A stretch of 64,000 nt of DNA from VAXT01 sp963827725 (GCA_963827725.1 CAWHBM010000001.1:1240001-1304000); one strand, 5' to 3'. Shown: positions 16,727 through 25,559, counted from the stretch's first letter. Numbers and translations are program-made. Notes: generated by a model not told the origin, from the sequence alone.

Positions 16727-18208
16727 CTCTCGTCATCCTGGACGGCTGGGGGCTCGCCCCGCCCGGGCCCGGGAACGCGGTCGAGCTAGCCGACACGCCC
16801 GTCTTCGACCGCCTCTGGGCCGAATACCCGCACACGACGCTCGAGGCCTCCGGGGAGGCGGTCGGCCTCCCGCCCGGTCAGATGGGGAACTCCGAGGTCG
16901 GTCACTTGACGATCGGCTCCGGTCGCATCCTCTTCCAGGACCTGATGCGCGTGAACAAGTCGATCGAAGACGGCTCGTTCTTCGAGAGCCCGGCGCTCGT
17001 CGCCGCGTTCGAGCGTGGCCGGAACGTCCACCTCCTTGGGCTCGTCTCATACGGCGGCGTTCATTCGCACATGGACCACCTGAAGGCTCTTCTCCGCTTC
17101 GCGCCCGAGAAGACGTGGATCCACGCGTTCACCGACGGCCGGGACGTGTCCCCGACCTCGGCCGTCCACGACCTCGCCGAGCTTCCCGCCGACAGGATCG
17201 CCACGGTCGTAGGCCGCTACTACGCGATGGACCGCGACCAACACTGGGACCGAACCGACAGGGCCCTCGCAGCCATCACCTCCTTAACAGGGTCTGACCC
17301 TGTGAAGTTAACGGGGTCAGACCCCGTGCGAGAGGTGCAACGAAGTTATGACGCGGGTGTGACAGACGAGTTCATCGAGCCCATCGTCTTTCCGGACCGG
17401 CCGCGTCTCGGGCCGGACGACACGGCGATCTTCTTCAACTTCCGGCCCGACCGGGCGAGGCAGTTGACAGAGCGCTTGCTGGCCTCAGAGTTCGATGTGA
17501 CGACGATGACGCGCTACCGAGACGATTTCGACTGCCCCGTCGTGTTCGAGGAGCAGACCGTGGACGAGACGATGGCCGAGGTCTGCGCCGAGCACGGCAT
17601 CCGCCAGCTGCACGTGGCCGAGACCGAGAAGTACGCGCACGTCACCTACTTCTTCAACGGTGGCCGCGAGGACGAGTGGGCCGGCGAGCGGCGCATCCTC
17701 GTGCCCTCACCTCGCGACGTCCCGAGCTACGACTTGAAGCCCGAGATGTCCGCGGCCCAGGTCGCCGACGAGTTCGACCGCGCGCTCGCGGAGGACGGCT
17801 ACGGCTTCGCGGTCGTCAACATCGCGAACCCGGACATGGTCGGGCACACCGGGTCGATTCCCGCCGCGGTGAAAGCGGTCGAAGCGGCCGACTCGGCCCT
17901 GGGCCGAGATCATCGCCGCGGTCGAGCGGGAAGGAGGAATCGCGCTCGTGACGGCGGATCATGGAAACGCAGAACAGATGCTCGACGCCGAGGGCATGCC
18001 TCAAACCGCACACACCTCCAATCCCGTACCACTAGTGGTGACAGCCAAGAACGATGTTTCCTTACGGGAGGGCGGGGAACTCAAAGACCTCGTGCCCACA
18101 GCGATTTCCCTGCTCGGCCTCGCAAAACCTTTACAGATGTCGGGCCATAGTTTGATCGGCAGACCGGATAAACTAAGGCACCTTTTAGATGCCCCTTCAG
18201 CAGCCTGA
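16702..18208 (+). CDS. gpmI: 2,3-bisphosphoglycerate-independent phosphoglycerate mutase, frameshifted
   Basis: Starts at TTG 16702 inside tpiA (LPRSYPLVALVILDGWGLAP, with the metal-binding Asp). Family motifs include GQMGNSEVGHLTIGSGRI with the phosphorylated Ser region, GLVSYGGVHSHMDHL, FTDGRDVSP, FFNFRPDRARQL, EKYAHVTYFFNGG and NIANPDMVGHTG. The frame is lost at 17901-17905 (GGGCC, one extra base). It resumes with EIIAAVEREGGIALVTADHG, carrying the second metal site, and runs to a stop at 18206-18208. The split in a single-copy glycolytic gene is probably a sequence error. A two-unit palindrome is inserted in frame at 17287-17327. Confidence 0.9.
17287..17327 (+). repeat. tandem palindromes inserted in frame in gpmI
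   Basis: Two 17-bp palindromes, ACAGGGT-C-T-G-ACCCTGT (17287-17303) and ACGGGGTCAGACCCCGT (17311-17327), are separated by GAAGTTA. They add a repeated peptide, LTGSDPVKLTGSDPV, to gpmI between AAITS and REVQRSYDAGV. The mutase family does not carry this peptide. GGGGTCAGACCCC-type palindromes recur in many bacterial genomes, so this resembles a small selfish palindrome tolerated in coding sequence. Confidence 0.7.
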
Positions 18209-18824
18209 CTTCGGCGTATTGAGGAAAGCCCAGCGCGGTGACGAGCGGGCTTTCACCCTGATCGTGCGCGCGTATGAGGTGCCCGTCTACAACTACGTCC
18301 TCCGCCTCGTAGGCGACCGCGCGCTCGCCGAGGATCTGACCCAGGAGGTCTTCCTCCGCGTCTTCCAGGGGCTCCCCAAGTTCTCGCTGCGCTCGAAGTT
18401 CACGACCTGGCTCTTCCAGGTGACGAAGAACCGGGTCCTCGACGAGCTACGCGCCAACGAGCGCCGGCCGCTCAGGACCGTGAACCTCGACGACATCGCG
18501 CCGCTCGAGGTCGTCGACGCACCGTTCGAGCGCGTCGAGGCGGTCGACGCCGTTTGGCGCTCGGTCGGGAACCTGACCGTCGACCTGAAGATGGCGCTGC
18601 TCCTCCGCGACATCGTCGGCCTCTCGTACACCGAGATCGCAGACTCGCTCGAGATCACGCTCGCCACCGTCAAGTGGCGCATCTACAAGGCGCGCGAAGA
18701 AGTCCAGCTCGCGCTCGCCCGCGAGGGCATCACGTTCGGCGAGGAGAAGGCTCCCACCTTCGGCGAGGACACGGCTCCCACCTTCGGCGCGGACACGGCT
18801 GCCGAGCTTAGTACGGTCGGCTAA
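18189..18824 (+). CDS. ECF-type RNA polymerase sigma factor
   Basis: A 211-residue sigma-70 family protein with only regions 2 and 4. Region 2 is seen as DERAFTLIVRAYEVPVYNYV and AEDLTQEVFLRVFQGL (residues 17-62), followed by KFTTWLFQVTKNRVLDELR. Region 4 is seen as LLRDIVGLSYTEIADSLEIT and TVKWRIYKAREEVQLAL (about 140-178). The tail is unusual: three near-copies of a TFGEDTAP-like unit. The ATG 18189 lies inside the gpmI end (20-bp overlap), so it may be translated with the glycolytic genes. No anti-sigma gene is adjacent, and the regulon is unknown. Confidence 0.9.
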   Translation: MPLQQPDFGVLRKAQRGDERAFTLIVRAYEVPVYNYVLRLVGDRALAEDLTQEVFLRVFQGLPKFSLRSKFTTWLFQVTKNRVLDELRANERRPLRTVNLDDIAPLEVVDAPFERVEAVDAVWRSVGNLTVDLKMALLLRDIVGLSYTEIADSLEITLATVKWRIYKAREEVQLALAREGITFGEEKAPTFGEDTAPTFGADTAAELSTVG

Positions 18825-18830
18825 CCCTCC

Positions 18831-19559
18831 CTACGCGCCATGGACGAGGCGCTCGGCGAGCCCTTCGGGAAGCTCTCGTTCCCGGATCTCGGCCTGGGTG
18901 CGCGCGATGTCGTAGTGATTCCGCCGAAAGCGGGCCTGGCCGGAAGGAAGGTCGAGCTCGAGCCAGGCCGCACGGGCGTCGCCGTCACGGGGCTGACCGA
19001 CCGAGCCCGGGTTCAGAAGCCAGCGGCCCTCCTGCAGCTCGATCTGTGAGCCGGCCGGCGCGAGGTCGCCCTGGAGGCGGCCGTCGATGAGGGTGATCGC
19101 AAGCGCAATGTGGCTGTGTCCGACCAGGACGACCGGTGCGACCGTCGCCTCGAGCGCAGCCCGTGCGGTCTCTTCGGTGATCACGTACTCCCAGACGGGA
19201 TCTCTCGGGCTCCCGTGGTAGAGCTCGGCACCGTCGGTCTTCGTCGCCGACGAGAGACTCTCGAGATAGGCGCGGTGCTCGTCGAGGAGAACGGTCTGCG
19301 TCCAGCGGGCAGAAGCCGCAGCGTCCGGCGAGAACTCGTCGAGATCGAGGCTTCCCAGGACTCCGAGATCGTGGTTGCCGATCAGATTGATCGCAGCCCG
19401 CTCCTGTACCAGCCCGACCACCTCGTTTGGGCGCGGCCCGTAGCCGACGAGGTCGCCCAGGCACCAGATCTCGTCCGGCGGGTCGGCGTCGATCGCCTCG
19501 AGGACGGCCTCGAGCGCGTGTAAGTTCGCGTGGATGTCGGAGATGACTGCTACGCGCAA
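18831..19559 (-). CDS. calcineurin-like metallophosphoesterase
   Basis: A 242-residue protein with all metallophosphoesterase blocks: ISDIHANLHALEAVL (residues 6-20), CLGDLVGYGPRPNEV, LIGNHD and VLVGHSHIALA, followed by LLNPGSVGQPRDGD. This pattern is that of the YfcE/MJ0936-like subgroup acting on phosphodiesters; the natural substrate cannot be read from sequence. The start is TTG 19559 (LRVAVISDIH). It is convergent with the ECF sigma gene and divergent from the M48 protease gene. Confidence 0.9.
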   Translation of the reverse strand: MRVAVISDIHANLHALEAVLEAIDADPPDEIWCLGDLVGYGPRPNEVVGLVQERAAINLIGNHDLGVLGSLDLDEFSPDAAASARWTQTVLLDEHRAYLESLSSATKTDGAELYHGSPRDPVWEYVITEETARAALEATVAPVVLVGHSHIALAITLIDGRLQGDLAPAGSQIELQEGRWLLNPGSVGQPRDGDARAAWLELDLPSGQARFRRNHYDIARTQAEIRERELPEGLAERLVHGA

Positions 19560-19563
19560 TGGC

Positions 19564-20886
19564 TTGTCCTCGCGTTGGACAACGATATCCCTGGTGCTGA
19601 TGGCTTTGGCGTGGCTAGTCGCCGCGCCGCTCCTCTGGCGCTCACGTGTACCGGGTGACCTTCTGCTTCCGAGCCTCGACCCGAACGACTACTTCAGTGC
19701 GTCCGAGCTCTCCAAGGCCGAGCGCTACGAGCGGTTCGTGCGAATCGACATCGTGCTGTCGCTCGTCGCCACCGTCGTCGCCCTGCTCTTCCTCGTTCGG
19801 CGCGCTCCGCGCCTTGCCCGGAACACCGGACTGGGGCCGATCGGCGCCGGGATGATCGTGGGGATGATCACCCTCGTTGTCATCTGGGCGGTGAACCTGC
19901 CGTTCGCGATCGCGCTTCGTTGGTGGCAGCAGCGCCACGACCTCGCCGAGGGGCCATGGATCGCGTGGCTGCTCGATCCGTGGGCGGAGCTCGGGGGTGC
20001 GGTCGTCTTCGTGATGCTCCAGATTGCGATCGTGATGGTGTTCGCCCGGCGCTACCCGCGACACTGGTGGCTGCCCGTGGCGCCGATCTTCCTCGGGCTC
20101 TCCGTGCTCGCTCTTTTCGTCTCTCCGTACCTGTTCGCAGGCGGGGTCGACCCGCCGAAGGGTCAGCAGCTGCGTCAGGACGTACGGATCCTCGAGCGGA
20201 AGCAGGGGATCTCGGGCACGCCGGTGGACGTGCAGAAGGTGAGCGACCTCACGACCCAGGCGAATGCGTTCGCGGCCGGTCTCGGCCCGACGACGCGCGT
20301 GGTGCTCTGGGACACCCTCCTCGACGGCCGTTTCAGCCCCGGCGAGATCCGCGTCGTCCTCGCTCACGAGTTCGCCCACGTCTCCCGGAGCCACCTCTGG
20401 AAGGGAATCGGCTGGGCGGTCTTGTTCGCATTCCCGCTCGCCTTCGCGATCGCCCAGATCACGAGACGCCGCGGGGGGCTCGGCGATCCCGGTGTCCTGC
20501 CGTACGGCGCGCTCGTCTTCGTGCTCCTCCAGGTGGCGCTGACTCCGGTTTGGAACGCCATCTCACGGCACACGGAGGCCGAGGCGGACTGGGTGGCCCT
20601 CGACGCGACCCGCGATCCCGCCTCGGCGCGGGGCCTCTTCGAGCGCTTCTCCGAGACGAGCCTCGGGCAGCCGAATCCGCCGACCTGGGCCTACCTCTTC
20701 CTCGATACGCATCCGACGCTCATGCAGCGGATCGCGATGGCCGAGGCGTGGAAGCGCGAGAATCCTCCTGGTGTAGGAGGTAGGAGTCTTCGCCGCCGCC
20801 GGTGGTCTCCGGCAGGTTCCGGATCCCTTCGCGGCTCGTCCACTTGGAGTAAGCGTCGTTCATCGCCTCGAGCAGCTCGTGCATGA
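19564..20886 (+). CDS. M48-family membrane zinc peptidase
   Basis: An integral membrane metalloprotease of the HtpX/Ste24 type. About five hydrophobic helices lie in the N-terminal half. The zinc site HEFAHVSRSHLWKG lies near residue 270. A downstream helical pair follows, then AISRHTEAEADWVALD with the third zinc-ligand Glu, then TWAYLFLDTHPTLMQRIAMAEAWK as in the family C-terminus. After ENPPGV the frame runs 120 bp antisense to the next gene and looks non-coding, so the real stop is probably near 20760-20780 and lost to an indel. The start is uncertain: TTG 19564, or ATG 19600. Confidence 0.8.
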   Translation: MSSRWTTISLVLMALAWLVAAPLLWRSRVPGDLLLPSLDPNDYFSASELSKAERYERFVRIDIVLSLVATVVALLFLVRRAPRLARNTGLGPIGAGMIVGMITLVVIWAVNLPFAIALRWWQQRHDLAEGPWIAWLLDPWAELGGAVVFVMLQIAIVMVFARRYPRHWWLPVAPIFLGLSVLALFVSPYLFAGGVDPPKGQQLRQDVRILERKQGISGTPVDVQKVSDLTTQANAFAAGLGPTTRVVLWDTLLDGRFSPGEIRVVLAHEFAHVSRSHLWKGIGWAVLFAFPLAFAIAQITRRRGGLGDPGVLPYGALVFVLLQVALTPVWNAISRHTEAEADWVALDATRDPASARGLFERFSETSLGQPNPPTWAYLFLDTHPTLMQRIAMAEAWKRENPPGVGGRSLRRRRWSPAGSGSLRGSSTWSKRRSSPRAARA

Positions 20887-21088
20887 AGCGTGTCGACATG
20901 TTCACGCGGGCAACGACGACTCCGGGCACGTCGCCTTCCTCGACCTCGTGGTCGATCCGCGCGAAGGTCAGCGTGAACTCGTAGTCCGAGAAGCTGATGT
21001 TGGCGAAGTTCGAGTAGACGCCCGCCATCACGTCCGGATCCATGTGGATGTTCAGCTGCCGCTGCTGGGCGTCGTCGTGCTCGCTCAC
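20720..21088 (-). CDS. DUF3467 domain protein
   Basis: A small cytoplasmic protein. The core LNIHMDPDVMAGVYSNFANISFS, EFTLTFARI and STRFMHELLEAMNDAY matches the DUF3467 family, whose function is unknown. The last 40 residues (from GGGEDSYLLHQ to SAA) look non-coding and lie over the end of the M48 gene, so the real stop may be nearer 20800. The start is GTG 21088. It is divergent from argS, with 17 bp between starts. Confidence 0.75.
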   Translation of the reverse strand: MSEHDDAQQRQLNIHMDPDVMAGVYSNFANISFSDYEFTLTFARIDHEVEEGDVPGVVVARVNMSTRFMHELLEAMNDAYSKWTSREGIRNLPETTGGGEDSYLLHQEDSRASTPRPSRSAA

Positions 21089-21105
21089 GCTCCTACGATA
21101 TACCC

Positions 21106-22632
21106 GTGAATCGATCCGTCACCAAGCTGGCCGAAGAGCTGGGCAGCGTCGCGGGAGCGCCGATCGAGCTCGAGCGGCCGTCGAGCGCCGAGCACGGCGA
21201 CTACGCAACGAGTGTGGCGCTCCAGCTCGCTCCCGAGAGAAAGCGCCCTCCGCGGGAAATCGCCGAGGAGCTCGCAGAACAGGCAGCCGGCCTCGAAGCG
21301 GTGGAGCGCGCGGAGGTCGCAGGCCCGGGCTTCGTCAACCTGTGGCTCGCGCCCGCCTGGTACGGGGATGCGCTCGCGGACATTCTCGAGGCGGGGGAGA
21401 GCTACGGCGGCGCCTTTGCCGACACCGCGGAAAAGGTGCAGGTCGAGATGGTCTCGGCGAACCCGACCGGGCCAATCACCGTCGCGGCGGCCCGAAACGG
21501 CGCCTACGGCGACTCCTTGGCGCGAGTCCTCGCGCACGCGGGCCACACGGTCGAGCGCGAGTACTACTACAACGACGCCGGTGCGCAGATGGAGCGCTTC
21601 CGAGCCTCCGTGGAGGCCGTGCGGCGAGGAGAGGAGCCTCCGGAAGACGGGTATCACGGCTCCTACATCGCCGAGCTGGCTGCGGTCGAGGAGGACCCGG
21701 TTCCGAAGATGCTGGCGGAGATCGAGGCCTCGCTCGAGCGCTTTCGGATCCACTTCGACTCGTGGGCGCTCCAGAGCGAGCTCGCGGAGCGGCTCCCCGA
21801 GCTTCTCCCGCGGGTGGACACCTACGAGAAGGACGGCGCCGTCTGGGCGCGCTCGTCGGCATACGGCGACGAGGACGACCGGGTCCTCATCCGCTCCGCC
21901 GAGCAGGGGGGCGAGCCCACGTACCGCGCCGCCGACGTCGTGTACCTCGTCGACAAGCTGGAGCGCGGCTTCGACCGGGCGATCTACGTCCTCGGCGCCG
22001 ACCATCACGGCACACGGCAGTGGTACGGCGCCGTCGCGCGCATGCTCGGCTACGACCCCGACCGCGTGGAGGTGCTCCTCTACCAGATGGTCCACCTGAC
22101 CCAGGGCGGACGCCAGAAGAAGATGTCGAAGCGCCGGGGCGACGTCGTCTTCCTCGACGAGCTCGTCGACCAGGTCGGCGTCGACGCCGCCCGCTGGTAC
22201 CTCGTCAACCGCGGCCCCGACCAGACGATCGAGATCGACGTCGACCTCGCCGCGGAGAAGAGCCAGAAGAACCCCGTCTACTACGTCCAGTACGCCCACG
22301 CGCGGATCGCGGGCATCCTCCGAAACGCCCCTTCCGGACTTAGCAACAGTCTGTTGCAGAGTCCCGAGGTGCTGGCTCCCGAGGAGAAGGATCTGATCAA
22401 GCGGCTGACGGAGTTCCCGGACGTCGTCGAAGAGGCCGTTCTCCGCAGAGGCCCGCACGGGCTACCGAACTACGCGATCCGGGTCGCAGACGACTTTCAC
22501 CGCTTCTACCACGAGCATCGCGTGCTCGAGAGCGAGACCGAGGCGTTCCGGCTCGGCCTCGCCCGCGCCACGCAGGCAGTGATCGCCCGCAGCCTCGACC
22601 TGGTAGGCGTCGAGGCTCCTGACCGCATGTGA
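21106..22632 (+). CDS. argS: arginyl-tRNA synthetase
   Basis: A class I synthetase charging tRNA-Arg, with 508 residues from GTG 21106. Seen: an N-terminal Add-1-like domain (ELERPSSAEHGDYATSVAL, GPGFVNLWL), the catalytic SANPTGPITVAAARNGAYGD at about 117-136, EREYYYNDAGAQM, YVLGADHHGTR, the KMSKR loop at 339-343, and the anticodon-binding VQYAHARIAGILR helix. In typical ArgRS the segment after NPTGP reads HVGH or similar; here both histidines of HIGH are gone. The gene carries one copy of the 15-bp palindrome at 22343-22357. A -10-like TACGAT ends 7 nt before the start. Confidence 0.95.
   Translation: MNRSVTKLAEELGSVAGAPIELERPSSAEHGDYATSVALQLAPERKRPPREIAEELAEQAAGLEAVERAEVAGPGFVNLWLAPAWYGDALADILEAGESYGGAFADTAEKVQVEMVSANPTGPITVAAARNGAYGDSLARVLAHAGHTVEREYYYNDAGAQMERFRASVEAVRRGEEPPEDGYHGSYIAELAAVEEDPVPKMLAEIEASLERFRIHFDSWALQSELAERLPELLPRVDTYEKDGAVWARSSAYGDEDDRVLIRSAEQGGEPTYRAADVVYLVDKLERGFDRAIYVLGADHHGTRQWYGAVARMLGYDPDRVEVLLYQMVHLTQGGRQKKMSKRRGDVVFLDELVDQVGVDAARWYLVNRGPDQTIEIDVDLAAEKSQKNPVYYVQYAHARIAGILRNAPSGLSNSLLQSPEVLAPEEKDLIKRLTEFPDVVEEAVLRRGPHGLPNYAIRVADDFHRFYHEHRVLESETEAFRLGLARATQAVIARSLDLVGVEAPDRM
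22343..22357 (+). repeat. GCAACAGTCTGTTGC palindrome, copy 1 (in argS)
   Basis: An exact 15-mer also found in carA and nusA, and in reverse complement in pyrK. Here it is read as SNSLLQ, starting at the second base of a codon, in a loop between the RIAGILR helix and EEKDLIKRL that varies in length among ArgRS proteins. The palindrome extends weakly outwards (GACT to AGTC). Confidence 0.8.
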
Positions 22633-22651
22633 AGCGGAGTAAGATGGCTGC

Positions 22652-23699
22652 GTGACGCAGGCTGCCGAAACCGGCGCCCCAGCGGGGAGCGCCGGCCTCA
22701 CTCCAGACCGCAACCTCGCGCTCGAGCTCGTTCGCGTCACCGAGTCCGCGGCCCTCGGCCGCAGGCCGCTGGATCGGTCGCGGCGACAAGATCTCCGCCG
22801 ACCAGGCCGCGGTCGACGGCATGCGGCACATGCTCGGGACGACGAACATGGCCGGCGTCGTCGTCATCGGCGAGGGCGAGAAGGACGAGGCGCCGATGCT
22901 CTACAACGGCGAGGAGATCGGCTCCGGCCAGGGACCGGAGGTGGACGTCGCGGTCGACCCGCTCGAGGGCACGACGCTCTGCGCGAAGGGCTATCCGAAC
23001 GCGATCGCCACGATGTCCGCGGCTGAGCGCGGGTCGATGTTCTTCCCGGGCGCAGCGGTCTACATGAACAAGATCGCCTGCGGACCGGAAGGCGCCGACG
23101 TGGTGGACATCGACGCGCCGCCGGCCGAGAACGTGAGGCGGGTCGCCAAGGCGAAGGGGATCAAGCCGAGCGACGTGACGGTCGTCGTGCTCGAGCGCGA
23201 CCGGCACATGGACCTGATCGCCGAGCTGCGCTCGGTCGAGGCGAAGGTGCTCCTGATCCCGGATGGCGATGTCGCACCCTCGATTGCGGCCGCGCAGCCC
23301 GGAACGGGCGTCGACCTGCTGATGGGAGTCGGCGGGACGCCTGAGGGTGTACTTGCCGCATCCGCACTCAAGTGCGTCGGCGGTGTGCTCCTGGGCAAGC
23401 TCTGGCCGCGGAACGACGAGGAGCGCCAGAAGCTGATCGACGCCGGCTACGACCTCGACCAGGTGCTCTCGACCGACGACTTGGTCGGCGGGGACGAAGT
23501 CTTCTTCGCGGCGACGGGAGTGACGACGGGCGCGCTGCTGCAGGGCGTTCGCTACACGGCCGAGGGGGCCGTCACCGACTCGATCGTCATGCGCTCGAAA
23601 TCAGGGACTGTCCGCCGGATCGAGGCGCACCACTCCTTCGGCAAGCTCGAGGCGCTCTCGGGCCGGCGTTTCCAGACCGGCACCGACTTAGCCGTCTGA
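22652..23699 (+). CDS. glpX: class II fructose-1,6-bisphosphatase, frameshifted
   Basis: A gluconeogenic phosphatase of the GlpX family. The N-terminus LTPDRNLALELVRVTESAAL is read from GTG 22652. An extra base at 22756-22760 shifts the frame, after which AAGRWIGRGDKISADQAAVD and GMRHMLGTTNMAGVVVIGEG continue normally. Metal and substrate motifs follow: VDVAVDPLEGTTLCAKG, DVTVVVLERDRH, LLMGVGGTPEGVLAASAL and DDLVGGDEVFFAATGVT. The total length is near 348, as expected. The shift is probably a sequence error. A -10-like TAAGAT ends 7 nt before the GTG. Confidence 0.92.
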
Positions 23700-23729
23700 A
23701 GCTCCGGACTCTAGGATGACTGGCTCTGC

Positions 23730-24150
23730 ATGAAGTTCTTCTTGATCCCCGGGCTCGTTCTTGCCGCGCTTGCGTTTGCGCCGTCGGCGATGACAGAGTC
23801 CGCCGCCCGCCCGCCGGTCATCAAGTACCAGGACGACCAGTTCGGGCCGATCCTGACAACGCGGACCAAGCAACCGCTCTATTTCTGGACTGTGGAGAAA
23901 CGGGCCGGCGGGAAGATCAGGTGCAAAGGCGCCTGCGCTCAGGCATGGCCGCCGCTACTCGTCCGCCGCAAGGCAGACGTGCCGCGCCGCATCGCCGGCA
24001 TCCCCGGGCGCCTGGGAGTCATCCGACGCCCTAGCGGAAGACTGCAGGTCACCCACCGAGGCCTACCCGTCTACTCGTACGCGCACGAGGGCCCCGGAGC
24101 AGGTCCTCTGCGACGACGTAGACGGCTGGTTCGTCGTTCGACTGCGCTAG
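23730..24150 (+). CDS. secreted protein with lipoprotein_15-type repeats, frameshifted
   Basis: About 140 residues with a signal peptide (MKFFLIPGLVLAALAFAPSA). Two repeats of the secreted-repeat family follow: DDQFGPILTTRTKQPLYFW with CKGACAQAWPPLLV, then LGVIRRPSGRLQVTHRGLPVYSYAHEGP. The frame shifts in GGGCCCCGG (24089-24097, one extra base), and the end is EQVLCDDVDGWFVVRLR with stop at 24148-24150. Each repeat normally binds as a small beta unit; the function is unknown. No lipobox Cys is evident. It ends convergent to the NTF2-like gene, with the two stop codons overlapping. Confidence 0.7.
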
Positions 24151-24569
24151 CCGAAGGTCACGACGAGCCGGTCGATCTCGGCGTCACGCAGGCGCAGGAT
24201 GAGTGTGCCGGCCCGCGCTGACGGCTCGGCCCGCCAGGCATAGTCGGCAACCACGAGGTCGTCCCCCGACTCGTTCGTGCGAAGGATCAGGATCTCGTCG
24301 TCCGGCGGTTGGTCGACGTATGCCTGAGCAATCGCCGGCTTGCCCCGGAACGGCCCGACCGGCACTCCCTCGAACGCGAGCTCGGCGTCCTCGGCGAATT
24401 GCTCGAGCATCGGTCCGAAGTCGCCCGAGCGGACTCCCTCGTTGAACCGCTCGACGTGAGACCGGAGAAGCTCCTCGCTAAGCGCTGGTCGTCTCCCATT
24501 CCGGCGCGTAGGAGCCCGACCGCGCAGCGCCGTTGAACTTCGCACGCCGGGAGAACGCCTTTTGCGCAT
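24147..24569 (-). CDS. SnoaL/NTF2-like domain protein
   Basis: The recognisable domain runs from LSEELLRSHVERFNEGVRSG, through MLEQFAEDAELAFEGVPVGPFRG and GKPAIAQAYVDQPPDDEI, to LILRLRDAEIDRLVVTFG. This is a typical single cone-shaped SnoaL-like fold used by small isomerases and hydrolases and by many proteins of unknown role. The first about 29 residues from ATG 24569 lie inside the fba coding region and look non-coding. No good start codon lies nearer, so the true start is unclear. It is probably translated from the fba transcript. Confidence 0.7.
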   Translation of the reverse strand: MRKRRSPGVRSSTALRGRAPTRRNGRRPALSEELLRSHVERFNEGVRSGDFGPMLEQFAEDAELAFEGVPVGPFRGKPAIAQAYVDQPPDDEILILRTNESGDDLVVADYAWRAEPSARAGTLILRLRDAEIDRLVVTFG

Positions 24570-25509
24570 CTTCCACTTTGCTCGGGTCGCCTTCCCACGC
24601 CTTGAGCGCCGGGGCCTGAAGCGCGCGCCCGTACGAGAACGAGAGCTCCCACGCGTGCGGCCCGCGCGCGTTCATCGCGTTCAGCCGGCTCGTCGCGTCC
24701 TCGTCCGACTGCCCGCCCGAGAGGAAGACGATCCCCGGGACTGCGGCCGGAACCGCGTTCTCGAGGCACTTGATCGTCAGCTCCGCGACCCGGTCGTCGT
24801 CCGCCTGGTCGGCGCAGTCGTAGCCCGAGAGGACCATGTTCGGCTTGAGCAGCATCCCCTCGCGGTCGACGCGCTGGTCGAAGAGCTCGGTGAAGACGGC
24901 TTGCTGCGTCCTGATGGTGACGTGATAGCTCGTGTCGATCGTGTGGTCGCCGTCCATCAGCACTTCCGGCTCGACGATCGGAACGAGGCCGGCCTCTTGT
25001 GACAGCGCGGCATACCGGGCGAGAGCGTGGGCGTTCGTCCAGATGCAGTAGTCGCTCGGGATCCCGGGGCCGATCGAGAGAACCGCGCGCCACTTCGTGA
25101 AGCGTGCGCCGAGCTCGTAGTACTCCTCGAGCCGCTCGCGCAGGCCGTCGAGGCCCTCGGTAACGGTCTCTCCCTCTGCGCCGGCCAGGGGCTTCGCCCC
25201 CTTGTCGACCTTGATTCCGGGCACGATCCCGCGGCTCTCCAGCAACCGAGGAAACGGAGTCCCGTCGGACGCGGACTGGCGGAGCGTCTCGTCGTAGAGG
25301 ATCACGCCGCTGATCGACTCCTCGATCCCCGGCGTGGTGAAGAGGAGCTCGCGGTAGGCACGCCGGTTGTCCTCGGTCGACTCGACGCCGATCGAGTCGA
25401 AGCGCTTCTTGATCGTGCCGTCGCTCTCGTCCGCCGCGAGGATGCCCTTCCCCTCGGCAACGAGTGCTCTTGCGGTCGTCTCCAGGTCGTGCTCGGTCAT
25501 GGTCGCCAT
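24478..25509 (-). CDS. fba: class I fructose-bisphosphate aldolase
   Basis: A Schiff-base aldolase of 343 residues, cleaving fructose-1,6-bisphosphate. Seen: GKGILAADESDGTIKKRF near the start, YRELLFTTPGIEESISGVIL, GIVPGIKVDKGAKPL, PIVEPEVLMDGDH, and the active-site MLLKPNMVLSGYD, whose Lys forms the imine. FLSGGQSDEDATSRLNAMN and WELSFSYGRALQ follow. It is of the eukaryote-like class I type. The ATG 25509 is preceded by GGGAGGAG. With gapA-pgk-tpiA-gpmI and glpX within 12 kb it completes both directions of the triose part of glycolysis. Confidence 0.97.
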   Translation of the reverse strand: MATMTEHDLETTARALVAEGKGILAADESDGTIKKRFDSIGVESTEDNRRAYRELLFTTPGIEESISGVILYDETLRQSASDGTPFPRLLESRGIVPGIKVDKGAKPLAGAEGETVTEGLDGLRERLEEYYELGARFTKWRAVLSIGPGIPSDYCIWTNAHALARYAALSQEAGLVPIVEPEVLMDGDHTIDTSYHVTIRTQQAVFTELFDQRVDREGMLLKPNMVLSGYDCADQADDDRVAELTIKCLENAVPAAVPGIVFLSGGQSDEDATSRLNAMNARGPHAWELSFSYGRALQAPALKAWEGDPSKVEDAQKAFSRRAKFNGAARSGSYAPEWETTSA

Positions 25510-25559
25510 GGTGCTCCTCCCTGATCGTCTCCCGGGATTATCTATCCTGAAGAGCCTTC

